Source: a virus. Taken from it: 40,581 nucleotides of DNA. The notes beneath the pieces are model-generated. The model worked only from the letters and a program-made list of their open reading frames with translations. It did not search any database and was not told where the DNA came from. Both the position numbers and the translations under genes were made by a program. The stretch covers positions 1 to 40,581 of IMG/VR virus record IMGVR_UViG_3300045999_004716. The stretch is one strand, 5' to 3'. This document shows, piece by piece, positions 39,343 to 40,581 of the stretch (position 1 is its first letter; each line of letters begins with the position of its first letter).

Positions 39343-39353
39343 TTACGGGTACT
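39343..39353 (-). repeat. Copy 3 of the 11-bp junction repeat
   Basis: Minus-strand AGTACCCGTAA again, here including the last codons and the TAA stop of the jelly-roll-like gene, in front of the 27-bp gap before the Bbp19-like gene. Confidence 0.6.
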
Positions 39354-39918
39354 GACTATAGACCTCGTTCACGGTGATGATCAAGGACGGCGTGGCCGGG
39401 CGGGTCGGCGTGGTCTGCGTCCCGGTGTAGGCCATCGACACCCCGGTCCCGTTGACCGACCAGTAGATCTGCGCGTACTGGCCCTGGTCGAGGTCGACGA
39501 AGAAGTTCCACGCCGCGACGAGGAACGAATTGCCGCCGGCATGCTTCTTCGGGATGGTGACAAGCGTGTTGGAGTTGGCGAGCGCGGCGCCCTGCTTGGC
39601 GAGCCAGATGCTGATCTCGCGCTCGTCGTTGCCTGAATTCACGAACTGGGCGCTGAAGGCGATGTTGTATGTCGCCGTGCGTCCGGCGGTGATCTTCGTG
39701 TTGTCGACCATCACGACGCCGCGTGAGATGTCGACGCTGTCGCACTCCATCAGCGTCTCGGTGTTGGCGGACGCCGGCTGGTTCGAGACGTCGTAGAACG
39801 ACCCGACGTACGGCGCCCTCGAGAAGTACGTCTCGCTGCCGTCAGGATCTTTGACGCCAACGATGTCGCCCGATGCGTTGTCGTAGATCCACGGGAATCC
39901 CTGCTTCAGGAATCCCAC
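39343..39918 (-). CDS. Beta-sandwich virion protein, possible head fibre or tail tip
   Basis: From a GTG at 39918 this is a 191-residue protein. It begins with a short stem (FLKQGFPWIYDNASGDIVGV) and then a beta-rich domain (about 55-191) with GRTATYNIAFSAQFVNSGND, KHAGGNSFLVAAWNFFVDLD and QYAQIYWSVNGTGVSMAYTG, which resembles C1q/TNF-like jelly rolls found at the ends of phage fibres. GGAGGT lies in the end of the portal gene, 6-7 bases before the GTG. The in-frame extension to 40152 overlaps the portal and is rejected. A head-decorating role is possible from its position. Confidence 0.7.
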   Translation of the reverse strand: MGFLKQGFPWIYDNASGDIVGVKDPDGSETYFSRAPYVGSFYDVSNQPASANTETLMECDSVDISRGVVMVDNTKITAGRTATYNIAFSAQFVNSGNDEREISIWLAKQGAALANSNTLVTIPKKHAGGNSFLVAAWNFFVDLDQGQYAQIYWSVNGTGVSMAYTGTQTTPTRPATPSLIITVNEVYSQYP

Positions 39919-39919
39919 G

Positions 39920-40581
39920 TCAGACCTCCACCGGGCTCGGGGAGCCATACCCCGAGAACATGTTCGTGATGTCGGTGAGGGCGTTGTCGCCGCCTGTCGG
40001 CGACTGCGCCATGTTCTTGACCGTCTGCGACTGCTGCTGCATGACGGCCGCCTGTTCCTTCGCGGCCATCGCCTGCGCCCGCGCCTGCCGGACCAGCGCG
40101 ACATCCTTGTCGGCGATGATGAGCGCCGGGTCGATGCCGAGCATGTCGGCATACACGTCGGCCCACTCGTCCTGGTCGAACTTGTCGAGGATGTCGGGCT
40201 TCATCTGTGCGATTGCGCCGAGGTTCCCGACGAAGCGGTCGACGGCGTTCGTTCCGATGGCGCGCTGCGCCTGCGCCAGCATGGACACGAACTCGATGTT
40301 CAGGTCCATTCCCTGCAATTCCTGCGGCGCAGGCGGGACGATCCCGGCCTGCACCATGCGGGTGAAGGTCGTGTCGACGAGCGGGGCGAGCAGCTCGTTG
40401 TGCAGGCGCTCGAGCACGGGGCCGAGCATGATGAGCTTCTCCTCGTGGCGCTCCGCGACCTCGGTTGCGGTCATCCGCGTGTTCGGGCCGGCGTTGGCGA
40501 GCATCAGGAACAGGTCCGCGTAGAACGCGCCCCGCACGCGCTCGCGGCAGTCCATGATGTCGTTCAGGAGGTACTGGAGGT
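39920..40581 (-). CDS. Portal protein, C-terminal part
   Basis: This is the C-terminal end of the portal gene begun at 1184; bases 40455-40581 repeat 1-127. It contains MTATEVAERHEEKLIMLGPV, LERLHNELLAPLVDTTFTRM, and a helical barrel part (QRAIGTNAVDRFVGNLGAIA), then an Ala/Gln-rich helix and a short tail SGYGSPSPVEV. 'MTATEVxERxxEKlxxLGpvLeRLxxElLxPlvxRtf' is a constant block of podoviral portals. The frame is open to the end of the window. Confidence 0.95.
   Translation of the reverse strand, partial: LQYLLNDIMDCRERVRGAFYADLFLMLANAGPNTRMTATEVAERHEEKLIMLGPVLERLHNELLAPLVDTTFTRMVQAGIVPPAPQELQGMDLNIEFVSMLAQAQRAIGTNAVDRFVGNLGAIAQMKPDILDKFDQDEWADVYADMLGIDPALIIADKDVALVRQARAQAMAAKEQAAVMQQQSQTVKNMAQSPTGGDNALTDITNMFSGYGSPSPVEV
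40455..40581. repeat. Direct terminal repeat of contig, right copy
   Basis: Identical to bases 1-127. Removing one copy gives a closed genome of 40,454 bp. Confidence 0.95.

Noticed and set aside
1-40581. tRNA, rRNA, insertion sequence or transposase
   Set aside because: None seen on reading both strands; weak tRNA-like folds cannot be ruled out without a covariance search.

Overview
The window is the near-complete genome of a tailed phage with a podovirus-type virion. The first 127 bases (1-127) recur exactly as the last 127 (40455-40581), so the contig closes into a circle of 40,454 unique bp. The portal gene runs across the join. GC is high over most of the window (hand counts of single 60-base lines give about 70% in ordinary genes). 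Together with a family set of BPP-1-like head genes, a T7-like tail tube and internal virion proteins, a polyvalent ejection protein, Bet, RusA and Gp157, this suggests a phage of a high-GC proteobacterium. The host cannot be named from sequence alone. I saw no integrase, DNA polymerase, RNA polymerase, reverse transcriptase, tRNA or recognisable endolysin.

Layout. On the circle, the minus-strand genes form one continuous leftward block of about 31 kb, from 5878 down to 1 and then from 40454 down to 15478. In order of transcription they are: a DUF1376-like protein, three small genes including a possible repressor, small and large terminase, a GNAT acetyltransferase, portal, a jelly-roll-like virion protein, Bbp19-like protein, scaffold, major capsid protein, Bbp16-like cement, tail tubes A and B, three internal virion proteins (the last a 2,943-residue polyvalent protein), tail fibre, beta-helix tailspike, small tail or adhesin genes, and candidate lysis genes. 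The block ends at a strong hairpin terminator at 15433-15473. The plus-strand genes are a PP-loop (PAPS-reductase-like) gene and an unknown gene (6257-7811), then a 14-gene cluster (9687-15412) that ends at the same terminator. That cluster holds an HTH protein, a C5 DNA methyltransferase, a CsrA-like protein, RusA resolvase, a Bet annealing protein and Gp157. A short leftward cluster (9532 to 7917) holds a metallophosphoesterase, two small basic proteins and a mini zincin.

Control. The 378-bp gap at 5879-6256 is the main divergent control region. It carries a good sigma70-like leftward promoter (TTGACC-16-TATCAT), a leader of about 97 nt with two interleaved perfect 10-bp inverted repeats, a 48-bp concentric dyad, and a rightward extended -10 element set 7 nt before an ATG with no Shine-Dalgarno site. 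The same 7-nt spacing is seen before two other genes, which suggests leaderless mRNAs. Most leftward genes overlap by 1-8 bp or are separated by a few bases, as expected for a coupled late operon.

Mosaicism. Two stretches have clearly lower GC than their neighbours. One is a cassette of about 2.9 kb inside the polyvalent protein gene, bounded by repeated EQ(A/S) linkers (about 25319-28190). The other is the tailspike and adhesin region (about 16430-19560). Both fit recent module exchange.
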